Below, in pieces: positions 52,554 to 60,739 of a DNA stretch of 64,000 nucleotides (position 1 is its first letter; every line of letters starts with the position of its first letter). Under the pieces are notes generated by a model. It worked only from the letters and a program-made list of their open reading frames with translations, did no database searches and was not told the origin of the DNA. A program made the translations under genes and the position numbers. Origin of the DNA: GCA-003244245 sp050700355. GTDB lineage: Bacteria > Actinomycetota > Actinomycetes > Mycobacteriales > Pseudonocardiaceae. The DNA is taken from contig JBOHHE010000100.1 in assembly GCA_050700355.1 (NCBI GenBank), forward strand, positions 12,879 to 76,878, in the 5' to 3' direction.

Positions 52554-54917
52554 TCAGAGCTTCACCAGGGGGACGCCGCCGATGAGCATCAGGCGAACGG
52601 TGCCGCTGGAGCCGAAGTCGATAGTCACGGTGGCTCGGGGGCCGCTGCCGTCGGTGGCGATCACCCGGCCGAGGCCGTACTTGTCGTGATTGACCCGGTC
52701 TCCCACATCCAGGGACAGCGTCGGAGCGTCCTTCCAGCCCCGGAACGGCGTCGTACGCATGCCGCGGGCCGCCAATCCAGCCTGCGCGGAATCGTTACCG
52801 GTGCGGTCAGCGCCGCTCCGACCGGACGCCGGACGTCCGAAGGGACTGGCGCGGTCGGGTTCCTCACGGCGCCACACCACCAGTGCTTCGGGCACATCGG
52901 CTAGGAAACGTGACGGTGGGTTGGTCATCTGATCGCCCCAGGCGGACCGGGTGATCGCCCGGGAGAGGTACAGCCGCTGCCGGGCCCTGGTCATTCCGAC
53001 GTAGGCGAGCCTGCGCTCCTCGGCGAGCTCGGTCGGGTCGCCGAGGGCGCGCAGGTGCGGGAACTGGCCGTCCTCCCAGCCGGGAAGGAACACCACCGGG
53101 AACTCCAGGCCCTTCGCGGTGTGCAGGGTCATCAGGGTCACCACACCGGTGGACCCGTCGTCGTCGGGGATCTGGTCGGCGTCGGCGACCAGCGAGACCC
53201 GTTCCAGGAAGGCGGCTAGGGAGCCCGGCTCGGCGCCACCGTCCTGCACCGGGACTCCCGGAGGAATCTCGGCGAACTCCCGGGCGACCGTTACCAGCTC
53301 GGTGAGGTTGTCCAGCCGGGAGGCGTCCTGTGGATCGTCGGAGGCATCGAGCAGCTCCCGGTAACCGGTGCGCTCCAGCACCGCCTCGAGGACCTCGGCG
53401 ACCTCGGCGCCGGCCGTCAGCTTCTCCCGCAACTCGTCCATCAGCACCACGAACGCCGTGATCGCGTTGCGGGATCTGGGGCTCAGCAGCGGAATCTCCT
53501 GGCCGGCCGCCGCGGCCCGCAGCGCCGCGGCGAAGGAGATCCGCTCCCGCTCCGCGTACTCGGAGACCACGTCCTGGGCGCGATCCCCGATTCCCCGCCG
53601 TGGGGTGTTGAGGATCCGGCGCAGTGAGACGGTGTCCTCGGGGTTGTCCAGCACCCGCAGGTAGGCCAACGCGTCGCGAACCTCGCGGCGCTCGTAGAAG
53701 CGCACCCCGCCGACCACCTTGTAAGGCAGCCCGAGGCGGATGAACACCTCCTCGAACACCCGGGAGGAGTTGTTGGTCCGGTAGAACACCGCGACGTCGC
53801 CGAACCGCGCCGCGCCGTCATCGACCAGCCGATCGATCTCCGCGGCGACGAACGCGGCCTCGTCGTGCTCGTTGTCGGCGACGTAGCCGACGATCGGCTC
53901 GCCGTCCCCCGCGGCCGACCAGAGCCGCTTGTCCCGCCGTCCCGGATTGCGGGCGATCACCGCGTTCGCCGCGGACAGGATCGTCTGGGTGGAGCGGTAG
54001 TTCTGCTCCAGCAGAATCGTCTGCGTGGCCGGGAAGTCCCGCTCAAACTCCTCGATGTTGCGGATGGTCGCGCCGCGGAACGCGTAGATGGACTGGTCGG
54101 CGTCGCCGACCACACACAGTTCCGCAGGCGGCTGCCCCTCTGCTACAGGCGCCACCAATTCCCGAACCAGCACGTACTGCGCGTGGTTGGTGTCCTGGTA
54201 CTCGTCGACCAGGACGTGGCGGAAGCGGCGACGGTAATGCTCGGCGACGTCGGGGAACGCCGTCAGCAACTCGACGGTACGCATGATCAGGTCGTCGAAG
54301 TCCAGGGCGTTGGACGAGGCCAGCCGCCGCTGGTAGCCGGCATAGACCTCGGCGACCCTGCGCTGCAGGTCATCGGCTGCCGCGCCAGCAGCCGTGGGCG
54401 GGTCGATCAGCTCGTTCTTCAGATTCGAGATCTGCGCCGCGAGCGTCCGCGCCGGATACCTGCGGGGATCCAGGTCCAGGTCGCGTGCCACCAATGCGAC
54501 GAGCCGGCGGGTGTCGTCCGCGTCGTAGATCGAAAAACTGGAGGTGAGCTCCACGTGCTTGGCTTCCCGGCGCAGGATCCGCACGCACATGGAGTGGAAG
54601 GTCGACACCCACATCGCCGCTGCGCGTCTGCCGACCAGCGCGGCCACCCGCTGCGCCATCTCGGCCGCGGCCTTGTTGGTGAAGGTGATCGCCAGTACCT
54701 GGCCGGGCTGCACACCACGTTCGGCCAGCAGGTAGGCGATGCGGTGCGCGAGCACCCTGGTCTTACCGGACCCGGCTCCCGCGACGATGAGCAGCGGCGA
54801 ACCGGCGTGATCCACCGCCGCACATTGCTGAGGATTGAGCCCGGCGAGGAGGTCCTGCCCGGAAAGGTGTTGAGGGTGCGCTGCGTCGGAGGCAGCCGCT
54901 GGAGCGGAGACATTCAT
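52554..54917 (-). CDS. pcrA: ATP-dependent DNA helicase PcrA/UvrD1
   Basis: A 787-aa SF1A helicase. Walker A in LLIVAGAGSGKTRVLAHRIAYLL (~45-65), motif Ia AITFTNKAAAEMAQRV, motif II VDEYQDTNHAQYVL, motif III VVGDADQSIYAFRGA, motif IV EQNYRSTQTIL, motif V VTLMTLHTAKGLEFPVVFLPGWEDGQFPH, motif VI AEERRLAYVGMTRARQRLYL. The C-terminus ends with the Tudor-like KYGLGRVIATDG domain that binds RNA polymerase. It removes RecA filaments and acts in repair. ATG 54917 is preferred over GTG 54929. Confidence 0.97.
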   Translation of the reverse strand: MNVSAPAAASDAAHPQHLSGQDLLAGLNPQQCAAVDHAGSPLLIVAGAGSGKTRVLAHRIAYLLAERGVQPGQVLAITFTNKAAAEMAQRVAALVGRRAAAMWVSTFHSMCVRILRREAKHVELTSSFSIYDADDTRRLVALVARDLDLDPRRYPARTLAAQISNLKNELIDPPTAAGAAADDLQRRVAEVYAGYQRRLASSNALDFDDLIMRTVELLTAFPDVAEHYRRRFRHVLVDEYQDTNHAQYVLVRELVAPVAEGQPPAELCVVGDADQSIYAFRGATIRNIEEFERDFPATQTILLEQNYRSTQTILSAANAVIARNPGRRDKRLWSAAGDGEPIVGYVADNEHDEAAFVAAEIDRLVDDGAARFGDVAVFYRTNNSSRVFEEVFIRLGLPYKVVGGVRFYERREVRDALAYLRVLDNPEDTVSLRRILNTPRRGIGDRAQDVVSEYAERERISFAAALRAAAAGQEIPLLSPRSRNAITAFVVLMDELREKLTAGAEVAEVLEAVLERTGYRELLDASDDPQDASRLDNLTELVTVAREFAEIPPGVPVQDGGAEPGSLAAFLERVSLVADADQIPDDDGSTGVVTLMTLHTAKGLEFPVVFLPGWEDGQFPHLRALGDPTELAEERRLAYVGMTRARQRLYLSRAITRSAWGDQMTNPPSRFLADVPEALVVWRREEPDRASPFGRPASGRSGADRTGNDSAQAGLAARGMRTTPFRGWKDAPTLSLDVGDRVNHDKYGLGRVIATDGSGPRATVTIDFGSSGTVRLMLIGGVPLVKL

Positions 54918-55009
54918 CGTGGCGACCACCGTACCGGGAGGCCGGAACTGCGGCGGCAGTGGAAGTGAACAAGTGGACGTCGAGCACCCAACGTGGCAAA
55001 CTCGTCGCC

Positions 55010-55069
55010 GTGCTCATTCGCCAGCGCTTTTTTTACGGGTACCGGCTCCCGGTGCCCGTGATGGCGTAG
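55010..55069 (+). promoter_or_regulatory. Putative aromatic leader peptide of chorismate mutase
   Basis: A 19-codon GTG-started frame between pcrA and the chorismate mutase gene encodes V-L-I-R-Q-R-F-F-Y-G-Y-R-L-P-V-P-V-M-A, with Phe-Phe-Tyr-x-Tyr at codons 7-11. Leader peptides rich in the end-product amino acid mark ribosome-mediated attenuation, and chorismate mutase feeds Phe and Tyr. Hairpins overlap and follow the frame. No Shine-Dalgarno is evident (a leaderless start is possible). Confidence 0.4.
55035..55059 (+). promoter_or_regulatory. Hairpin overlapping leader peptide
   Basis: ACGGGTACCGG-CTC-CCGGTGCCCGT: an 11-bp stem with one G-T pair and a 3-base loop. It covers the Tyr-Gly-Tyr codons. 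A T7 run lies 5' of it on the plus strand, so it is not a standard terminator. Confidence 0.6.
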
Positions 55070-55090
55070 CGCACGACGCAGACCACCACG

Positions 55091-55139
55091 ACGCCCCGGA
55101 GTCCACGGACCCGGGGCGTTGATGCTGCCGGGGACTCCG
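55091..55139 (+). promoter_or_regulatory. Mutually exclusive hairpins upstream of chorismate mutase
   Basis: Stem A pairs ACGCCCCGG (55091-55099) with CCGGGGCGT (55111-55119), a perfect 9-bp stem. Stem B pairs CGGAGTCC (55097-55104) with GGACTCCG (55132-55139), 8 bp. They share 55097-55099, so only one can form at a time, the geometry of a terminator/anti-terminator switch. No T-run follows. Confidence 0.45.
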
Positions 55140-55172
55140 AGCCCCGAACCAGGAGCAGGAGACCACAACCAG

Positions 55173-55457
55173 ATGTCCGAACCCACGGCAACAGAGACGG
55201 CGCAGGACGACCCGTCCCCCGATCTGAATGTGCTACGCACCGAGATCGACTACTTGGATGCTGAAATCCTTCGGCTGGTGCAGCGGCGAACCGCGGTATC
55301 CAGGGCGATCGGCGACGCGCGGCGGGCGGCCGGTGGTCCCCGGGTGATACACGGCCGTGAAATGGCAGTGCTGGACCGCTACCGCGAGTTGGGCGCCGAA
55401 GGCCACGAACTGGCGATGCTGCTGCTGCGGCTGGGGCGCGGTCGGCTCGGTCGCTGA
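55173..55457 (+). CDS. Chorismate mutase, AroQ type
   Basis: A 94-aa protein from ATG 55173, AGGAGCAGGAG upstream. An all-helical AroQ fold: LNVLRTEIDYLDAEILRLVQRRTAVSRAIGDARR, then RVIHGREMAVLDRYRELG. Conserved Arg (RTEID, RRTAVS) and Glu/Arg residues for chorismate binding are present. It converts chorismate to prephenate on the Phe/Tyr branch. The size and the position beside pcrA match M. tuberculosis Rv0948c, which is activated by the DAHP synthase. Possible attenuation is described in the leader entries. Confidence 0.9.
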   Translation: MSEPTATETAQDDPSPDLNVLRTEIDYLDAEILRLVQRRTAVSRAIGDARRAAGGPRVIHGREMAVLDRYRELGAEGHELAMLLLRLGRGRLGR

Positions 55458-55510
55458 ATACGTCCACCCGGTATGGTCTCCCCTCGCCTGCACCGGGCAC
55501 ACTGGACACC

Positions 55511-55825
55511 ATGGCAGCTGTTCTCCAGTTTCTTGCCGTGCTCGCCGCGTTAGGAGGGTTGGCGGCCGCGCTGGCCCACGGCGGGTATCTGGCCATGCTG
55601 GGGTCCGCAGCGAACCGGCGGGCCGGCGGGGAACCGGTCAACCAGTACGTCCGCGGCCGCGTCCCGGTGGCGGCGGTGACCCTCGGGGTTGCGTTGCTGG
55701 CTCTGCTGCTCTCCGCGGGCGGTTCGGTGGCCGATGTGATGGCCATCGTGGCCGGAGCAGGCAGCGGTGTGCTGGGCTATCAGGCCCTGCAGAGCACCCG
55801 TACGCGGTACCGCAGTGGCGGCTGA
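55511..55825 (+). CDS. Small membrane protein
   Basis: A 104-aa protein with three hydrophobic segments: AVLQFLAVLAALGGLAAALAHGGYLA, VAAVTLGVALLALLLSAGGSV and VMAIVAGAGSGVLGYQAL. It starts at ATG 55511 without a strong ribosome site. It is 53 bases after chorismate mutase on the same strand, so possibly co-transcribed. Family not recognised. Confidence 0.7.
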   Translation: MAAVLQFLAVLAALGGLAAALAHGGYLAMLGSAANRRAGGEPVNQYVRGRVPVAAVTLGVALLALLLSAGGSVADVMAIVAGAGSGVLGYQALQSTRTRYRSGG

Positions 55826-55933
55826 GCCCCTGCGCTGACGCTCAATTCGTCGACACCTTCCGGAGCTGAGCGATCGGCGGCTGAACATAAGCCGGAAAGC
55901 CCCTAACCTGGTAGTGAACGAGGGGAGCACCAG

Positions 55934-57484
55934 GTGACTGTCGATGCCCGGATCATCGCAGACCGCTACCGCCTGGAACAGCAAATCGGCGCTGGTGCGA
56001 TGGGAGTGGTCTGGCGAGCACACGATAAACGGCTAGACCGCATTGTCGCTGTCAAGCAGCTGTTGATGCAGCCCGGCCTCGGCGAGGTGGAAACGCAAGC
56101 GGCTACCGCGAGGGCAATGCGCGAGGGACGTATCGCGGCCCGTTTGCAGCACCCCAATGCCATCAGTGTCTACGATGTGGCCCTCGACGACATCGACGAC
56201 TCCGGCACTGGGAGTCAACCCGTGCCATGGCTGATCATGGAGTATTTGCCCTCGCGCAGTCTGGCTGCGGTCCTCATCGAACGGGGAACGCTGCCGCCGC
56301 AGGAAGTGGCCAGGATCGGACGTCAGGTGGCCGCAGCCCTCACCGCGGCGCACCGGGCCGGAATAGTTCACCGCGACGTCAAACCGGGCAATGTGCTCAT
56401 CGGCGCGGACGGGATCGTCAAGATCACCGACTTCGGGATATCCCGGGCATCCTGGGAAGCTGCGGTAACCCGTACCGGAGTGGTGGCGGGCACGCCCGCC
56501 TACTTCGCACCCGAGGTCGCTCGCGGAGAACCCCGCGATCCTCCTGCCGATGTGTTCTCCCTGGGCTCGACGCTGTATGCAGCGGTGGAGGGTGCGCCTC
56601 CCTTCGGACTGGACGACAACACCCTGGCGCTGATACGGACCGTCGCCGAAGGTCGGGTAAAACCTCCACAGCAGGCCGGACGGCTGTCCGCCCTGCTGAT
56701 GAGGATGCTCCGGGACGATCCAGCGCAACGGCCCTCGATGTCCGAGACGATGCTGGCGCTCGGCGTGGTGGCTGGTGGCGGTAGCCGGGCGTGGCCTGTC
56801 CGGCGCGCGGCCTGGCATCCGAAACAGGCCCCGGTCGGCGTTCCAGCCATACCCGCGCAGGCGATGCGACCGGCGGTGGAGGCCCTGCCCCACCCCCCTC
56901 GACCGGAGACCGAGGCCGCACCACAGATCCCTGCGGTGGACGGCGAAGCCAGGGGCGCGACGCGACGGCGACGGCACGCAGCGCTGCTCGGGCTGCTTGT
57001 TTGCGTGGAGGTCCTGCTGGGGGTCTTCGCACTGGCCACGGAAATCGGCCGTGAAACCCAAACCGTCGGTGTGCCGGGTCCGCTCACCACTACGGCACCG
57101 GCTCCCGCACTGCCAGAACCAGCGAAGCTGGAACAGATCGTCCGCACCTATTACGGCCTGCTGCCGGGTGACATCGCCACGGCGTGGGAGTTCCTCGGCG
57201 CTCCTGAGCGAGCCAAGTCCGGTAGTTTTGCGGGTTACGAGGAGTTCTGGAATGGCATCGACGGGGTGGGCATCCGTGGACCGGTCACCGTTTCGGGCGA
57301 TACGGTTCAGGTGAATTTGCAATTCGAGCGGAAGAATCAACAGCGAACCTTTGAACGCTACCAGCTCACCATGGGCACGACATCCGAGGGCCGAGTATTG
57401 ATCGAGTCCGCAGTGCGGACCGGTACTTTCACACCCAGCGCTGCGAATGGGAGTGACGATGGCGATGACGATGACGGCGGCTGA
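55934..57484 (+). CDS. Membrane-bound serine/threonine protein kinase
   Basis: A 516-aa protein from GTG 55934 with GAGGGGAG upstream. The PKN-type kinase domain (~10-275) has G-loop IGAGAMGVVWRA, Lys in VAVKQLL, HRDVKPGNVLI, DFGIS and GTPAYFAPEV, all intact. A Pro-rich juxtamembrane region leads to a transmembrane helix at ~342-362 (ALLGLLVCVEVLLGVFALA) and an extracellular domain (~380-495) related to NTF2-like or PASTA-free sensor regions (LEQIVRTYYGLLPGDIATAWEFL). It ends in an acidic DDGDDDDGG tail. It signals through Ser/Thr phosphorylation; target unknown. Convergent with the response regulator (12 bases). Confidence 0.93.
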   Translation: MTVDARIIADRYRLEQQIGAGAMGVVWRAHDKRLDRIVAVKQLLMQPGLGEVETQAATARAMREGRIAARLQHPNAISVYDVALDDIDDSGTGSQPVPWLIMEYLPSRSLAAVLIERGTLPPQEVARIGRQVAAALTAAHRAGIVHRDVKPGNVLIGADGIVKITDFGISRASWEAAVTRTGVVAGTPAYFAPEVARGEPRDPPADVFSLGSTLYAAVEGAPPFGLDDNTLALIRTVAEGRVKPPQQAGRLSALLMRMLRDDPAQRPSMSETMLALGVVAGGGSRAWPVRRAAWHPKQAPVGVPAIPAQAMRPAVEALPHPPRPETEAAPQIPAVDGEARGATRRRRHAALLGLLVCVEVLLGVFALATEIGRETQTVGVPGPLTTTAPAPALPEPAKLEQIVRTYYGLLPGDIATAWEFLGAPERAKSGSFAGYEEFWNGIDGVGIRGPVTVSGDTVQVNLQFERKNQQRTFERYQLTMGTTSEGRVLIESAVRTGTFTPSAANGSDDGDDDDGG

Positions 57485-57496
57485 GGTGTTTGCGAG

Positions 57497-58165
57497 CTAC
57501 ACCAGGCGGCGGTCAGATGCCCAGCGGGACAACTCGTAGCGATTGGACAGCTGGGTCTTGCGCAGCACCGACGACACGTGGGTCTCCACTGTCTTGATGG
57601 AGATGAACAGCTCGGCGCCGATCTCCTTATAGGCATAGCCACGGGCCAGCAACCGGAGCACGTCGCGCTCCCGGGGAGTCAACAGATCCAGTTCCGGGTC
57701 CCGGAGCGGGTTCGCGCCGGGGCGTTGCGCGAAGGCGTCGAGCACGAATCCGGCCAGCCGGGGGGAGAATACCGGATCACCTGCATGCACCCGACGCACC
57801 GCGTCCACCAGCTCCCGACCGGAAATCGTCTTGGTCACGTAGCCACGTGCTCCGGCGCGGATGACCGCGATGACGTCCTCGGCTGCGTCGGAGACCGATA
57901 GCGCGAGGAACACCACGTCGGGATGGTCGGGCCGGATCCGGCGCAGCACCTCGGCGCCACCACCGTCGGGCATGTGCACATCAAGCAGCACGACATCGGG
58001 ACGCAGGTGCCCGATCCCGGCCACCGCCTCACTTACCGAGCCGCCCTCACCGACGACGACCACCGCAGGCAGATCGGGTTCCGCCGCGCCGGCTCTCGCG
58101 AGCTCGGCCTTCACCCCGGCGCGGAACAGCGTGTGATCATCTACCAGGAAGGCGCTGATCGTCAT
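57497..58165 (-). CDS. NarL/LuxR-family response regulator
   Basis: A 222-aa protein. Receiver domain: SAFLVDDHTLFRAGVKAEL (acidic pair), VVLLDVHMPDGGG (phospho-Asp), VVFLALSVSD, GARGYVTKTI (Lys). C-terminal LuxR HTH: LTPRERDVLRLLARGYAYKEIGAELFISIKTVETHVSSVL. It pairs with the upstream PspC-domain histidine kinase, whose stop overlaps its start by 4 bases. Together they form an envelope-stress two-component system of the kind known in actinomycetes. Confidence 0.95.
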   Translation of the reverse strand: MTISAFLVDDHTLFRAGVKAELARAGAAEPDLPAVVVVGEGGSVSEAVAGIGHLRPDVVLLDVHMPDGGGAEVLRRIRPDHPDVVFLALSVSDAAEDVIAVIRAGARGYVTKTISGRELVDAVRRVHAGDPVFSPRLAGFVLDAFAQRPGANPLRDPELDLLTPRERDVLRLLARGYAYKEIGAELFISIKTVETHVSSVLRKTQLSNRYELSRWASDRRLV

Positions 58166-59412
58166 GTCTGCTCCCCGCTGGTCCGCCGTCTCATGGCCAG
58201 TTGGACCTCGGTGCCCTCGCCCGGGGCGGTACGCAGCGTCACCGTGCCGCCGTTGCGTTCCATCCTGCTGCGAATCGAATCGGCCAGGCCGTGTCGATCG
58301 CCGGGCACGGTCGCCGGCTCGAACCCCCGGCCCCGGTCCCGGACGAAGACGTGCACCTGTCCGGGCTCGACCTCGGCGTAAACCCCCAACTCGGCGACCC
58401 CGGCGTGCTTGGCGGCATTGACCATCGCTTCCCGGCTGGCTTGTACCAGGGCGGGCAGTGGCTCATCGAGATCGCAGTCGCCCACGATGACAACCTGCGC
58501 GCTCACCGCGTACGTGTCCTCGACTTCGCCCGCTGCGGAATGCAACGCCCCAGCGAAGGTGGCGGGCACCGGCCCACGGTCGGCGGATACCTCGTCGGCC
58601 CGCCCATAACCCTGCGGGCCGAAGAGCCAGGACCGCAGCTCCCGCTCCTGGCCCCGGGCCAGCCGCCGGACCTCCCGTCCCGAATCCGGCTGTCGCTGGA
58701 TCAGCGCCAAGGTCTGGAGTACGGAGTCGTGCAGATGCGCGGCGATCTCGGCTCGTTCCTCAATGCGGATCCGGGCCCTGCGCTCTTCGGCCAACGCCTG
58801 GGTCAGCCGCAACCACCACGGCACGGTGAGCACGGCGACCCCGACCAGAGTGGCGGCCGCAGCGAGTAACGCGAACCGCAGTTGATCCAGCTCACCCTGG
58901 TTGAGCACGAAAATCGCGATCCCGCCGGCCACCAGCCCAACCCCGGCCAGTACCCGCAACAGCCCCATCCAGCCGCCACCGAACACCGCGCCCGCGCCGC
59001 TGCGCCAGCGGACCCGCTGCCCGGCGTCGGCTTCCCGCCACACCACGGCCGCGCCGACCAACGCCAATCCCAGTGGTCCGATCAGCCAGCCGCTCCAGGT
59101 GGTGCCCCACGCAGCACCGGCCAGCGCCAGACCCAGTCCGAGCACGACCAGGCCAACCGCCTGCCGCTGCTCACGCGCGGTGTTCGGGCGTCCGGTCCCG
59201 GCGTCGGCTGCGGGCACGAATCCCCACAACAACGCGTAGGCCGCCAGACCGACCCAGCCGAAGCCGGCCAGCACCGCGAAGACCACCCGAACCCACAGCA
59301 CCGGCACGCCGAGATGTTCAGCGATGCCGCCGCACACGCCCGCGATGACCCGGCCCGAGCGCTGCCTGCGCAACGGCGGTGGCCGCACCGTACTCACGCC
59401 TACCATCGTCAC
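58162..59412 (-). CDS. PspC-domain sensor histidine kinase
   Basis: A 416-aa protein. The N-terminal PspC domain (~15-75: RQRSGRVIAGVCGGIAEHLGVPVLWVRVVFAVLAGFGWVGLAAYALLWGFVP) is followed by four membrane helices (~90-205), then a HisKA_3 dimer helix with phospho-His in EIAAHLHDSVLQTLALIQ and a HATPase domain with NAAKHAG (N-box) and VRDRGRGFEP (G-box). It senses envelope stress and phosphorylates the LuxR regulator. Start GTG 59412 or ATG 59406. Divergent from another PspC gene. Confidence 0.95.
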   Translation of the reverse strand: MTMVGVSTVRPPPLRRQRSGRVIAGVCGGIAEHLGVPVLWVRVVFAVLAGFGWVGLAAYALLWGFVPAADAGTGRPNTAREQRQAVGLVVLGLGLALAGAAWGTTWSGWLIGPLGLALVGAAVVWREADAGQRVRWRSGAGAVFGGGWMGLLRVLAGVGLVAGGIAIFVLNQGELDQLRFALLAAAATLVGVAVLTVPWWLRLTQALAEERRARIRIEERAEIAAHLHDSVLQTLALIQRQPDSGREVRRLARGQERELRSWLFGPQGYGRADEVSADRGPVPATFAGALHSAAGEVEDTYAVSAQVVIVGDCDLDEPLPALVQASREAMVNAAKHAGVAELGVYAEVEPGQVHVFVRDRGRGFEPATVPGDRHGLADSIRSRMERNGGTVTLRTAPGEGTEVQLAMRRRTSGEQT

Positions 59413-59531
59413 ACGACACCGTGACGGGGGACATCAGGGTGGACCCCGAGATCGCCGGACCCTGGTAAGAATCAGGGTACCCCCCGATGTGCCCGGCACC
59501 TCGGTGGATCAGGCTCGACGGGGTGAGCGGG

Positions 59532-60482
59532 ATGAATGTGGAAGACACGATCCGGGACTTCTGGACTACCAGGCCGCGCAGATCCGACGATGACCGCAAG
59601 ATCGGCGGCGTCGCGGCGGCGATCGGGCGCCGATATGGCGTCGATCCGGTGCTGGTGCGGGTGGGATTCGTGGTCGCCACCTTCTTCAGTGGCGCTGGGG
59701 TACTGCTCTACCTGCTTGGCTGGCTGCTCCTGCCCGCGGTGGGGGATGAGGTCTGCGCCGCGGAGGGCCTGCTGGGCCGGGGACGCAGCTCGATGTCCTC
59801 CGGGCTGACGCTGGTGCTCGGCCTCGCCCTCATCCCGATGGTCGGCATAGTGTTCGCTGCCAACGCCTTCGGGGTGATCGGGCTCGCGGCGGGGGTCGCC
59901 GCGATATTTTGCTTGCACCACGGCAGGGCAACTATGGGAGAAATCCCGGCGACGGGCGAGGGCACCGGAGAAGAAAGCACCCGAGACGCCGCGCCCGCCG
60001 TCCAAGGCACAGTCGGCACGGCGCAGGTGCCCGCGAGCGACCGGACTACTCCCCCACTAGCGGACCCACTCAGTGTGGCGCCGCTCAGCTGGGAACTGCC
60101 CGAGCCCACACCACCGCCACCGCAGGCACTGCCGCCGGCTCGGCGTCCTCGGTCCAAGGTCACTCCGATCACGCTGGGACTCGCGCTGCTGGTCGGCGGC
60201 ATCACGTCGGCATTGTGGCCCGCTCTGGCGCTTGCCCATATCGCGGCGCTCGTGCTCGGCGTGGTCGGGATCGGCCTGGTGGTGGGTTCGCTGGTGCGGC
60301 CACGATCAGGCCGTTGGCTGATCGTGGCCGCTGTCCCGTTGGCCATACTCACCTGGGCGCTGCACGCGATGCCAGATTCTGAATTCAGGATCGGCCAACT
60401 GCAACCACACTATGACCTCCCTATAAGCGAGGCCCCTTCCGGACCACGGACTGCATTTGTGAATGAGGTGGATAATGGCTGA
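59532..60482 (+). CDS. PspC-domain membrane protein
   Basis: A 316-aa protein from ATG 59532. PspC domain at ~15-75 (RRSDDDRKIGGVAAAIGRRYGVDPVLVRVGFVVATFFSGAGVLLYLLGWLLLP). Further helices (MSSGLTLVLGLALIPMVGIVFAA, GVIGLAAGVAAIFCL) precede a Pro-rich cytosolic region and a second membrane block near 225-290 (VTPITLGLALLVGGITSALW, ALVLGVVGIGLVVGSL). The divergent position with a PspC kinase argues for common regulation. Its end overlaps the next gene by 8 bases. Confidence 0.9.
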   Translation: MNVEDTIRDFWTTRPRRSDDDRKIGGVAAAIGRRYGVDPVLVRVGFVVATFFSGAGVLLYLLGWLLLPAVGDEVCAAEGLLGRGRSSMSSGLTLVLGLALIPMVGIVFAANAFGVIGLAAGVAAIFCLHHGRATMGEIPATGEGTGEESTRDAAPAVQGTVGTAQVPASDRTTPPLADPLSVAPLSWELPEPTPPPPQALPPARRPRSKVTPITLGLALLVGGITSALWPALALAHIAALVLGVVGIGLVVGSLVRPRSGRWLIVAAVPLAILTWALHAMPDSEFRIGQLQPHYDLPISEAPSGPRTAFVNEVDNG

Positions 60483-60711
60483 CCTGGGAGTACCCGATAC
60501 CGATGGCGACACCAACGCACCTACGCAGCAACGCCGTCCGGACTTGCTCACGCTGATCGCCGGGCTCGGCGCACTCGCGGTTGCGATCGGCGTGCCCCTC
60601 GGCGCCGCTGACTGGCTGGCAGAACTGGACACGAGGTGGGTGCTGGCCGCGACAGCAACGTTCGTGGGGCTCCTACTGGTGATCGGCTCAATCCGCCCCC
60701 GCCGCCGCTGA
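60475..60711 (+). CDS. Small two-helix membrane protein
   Basis: A 78-aa protein. A polar N-terminus, then LLTLIAGLGALAVAIGVPLGA and WVLAATATFVGLLLVIGSI, ending RPRRR. The ATG at 60475 overlaps the PspC stop, so it is translated with it. Unknown family; probably part of the same envelope-stress module. Convergent with the XRE-deformylase gene. Confidence 0.75.
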   Translation: MADLGVPDTDGDTNAPTQQRRPDLLTLIAGLGALAVAIGVPLGAADWLAELDTRWVLAATATFVGLLLVIGSIRPRRR

Positions 60712-60739
60712 GCCGTCCCGAGTTCAGCAGTCCACGGTG

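Noticed and set aside
55035..55059. Rho-independent terminator between pcrA and chorismate mutase
   Set aside because: Both neighbours start here (divergent), and the T-run lies 5' of the stem on the plus strand, A-run 3' on the minus strand, so it does not fit either direction.
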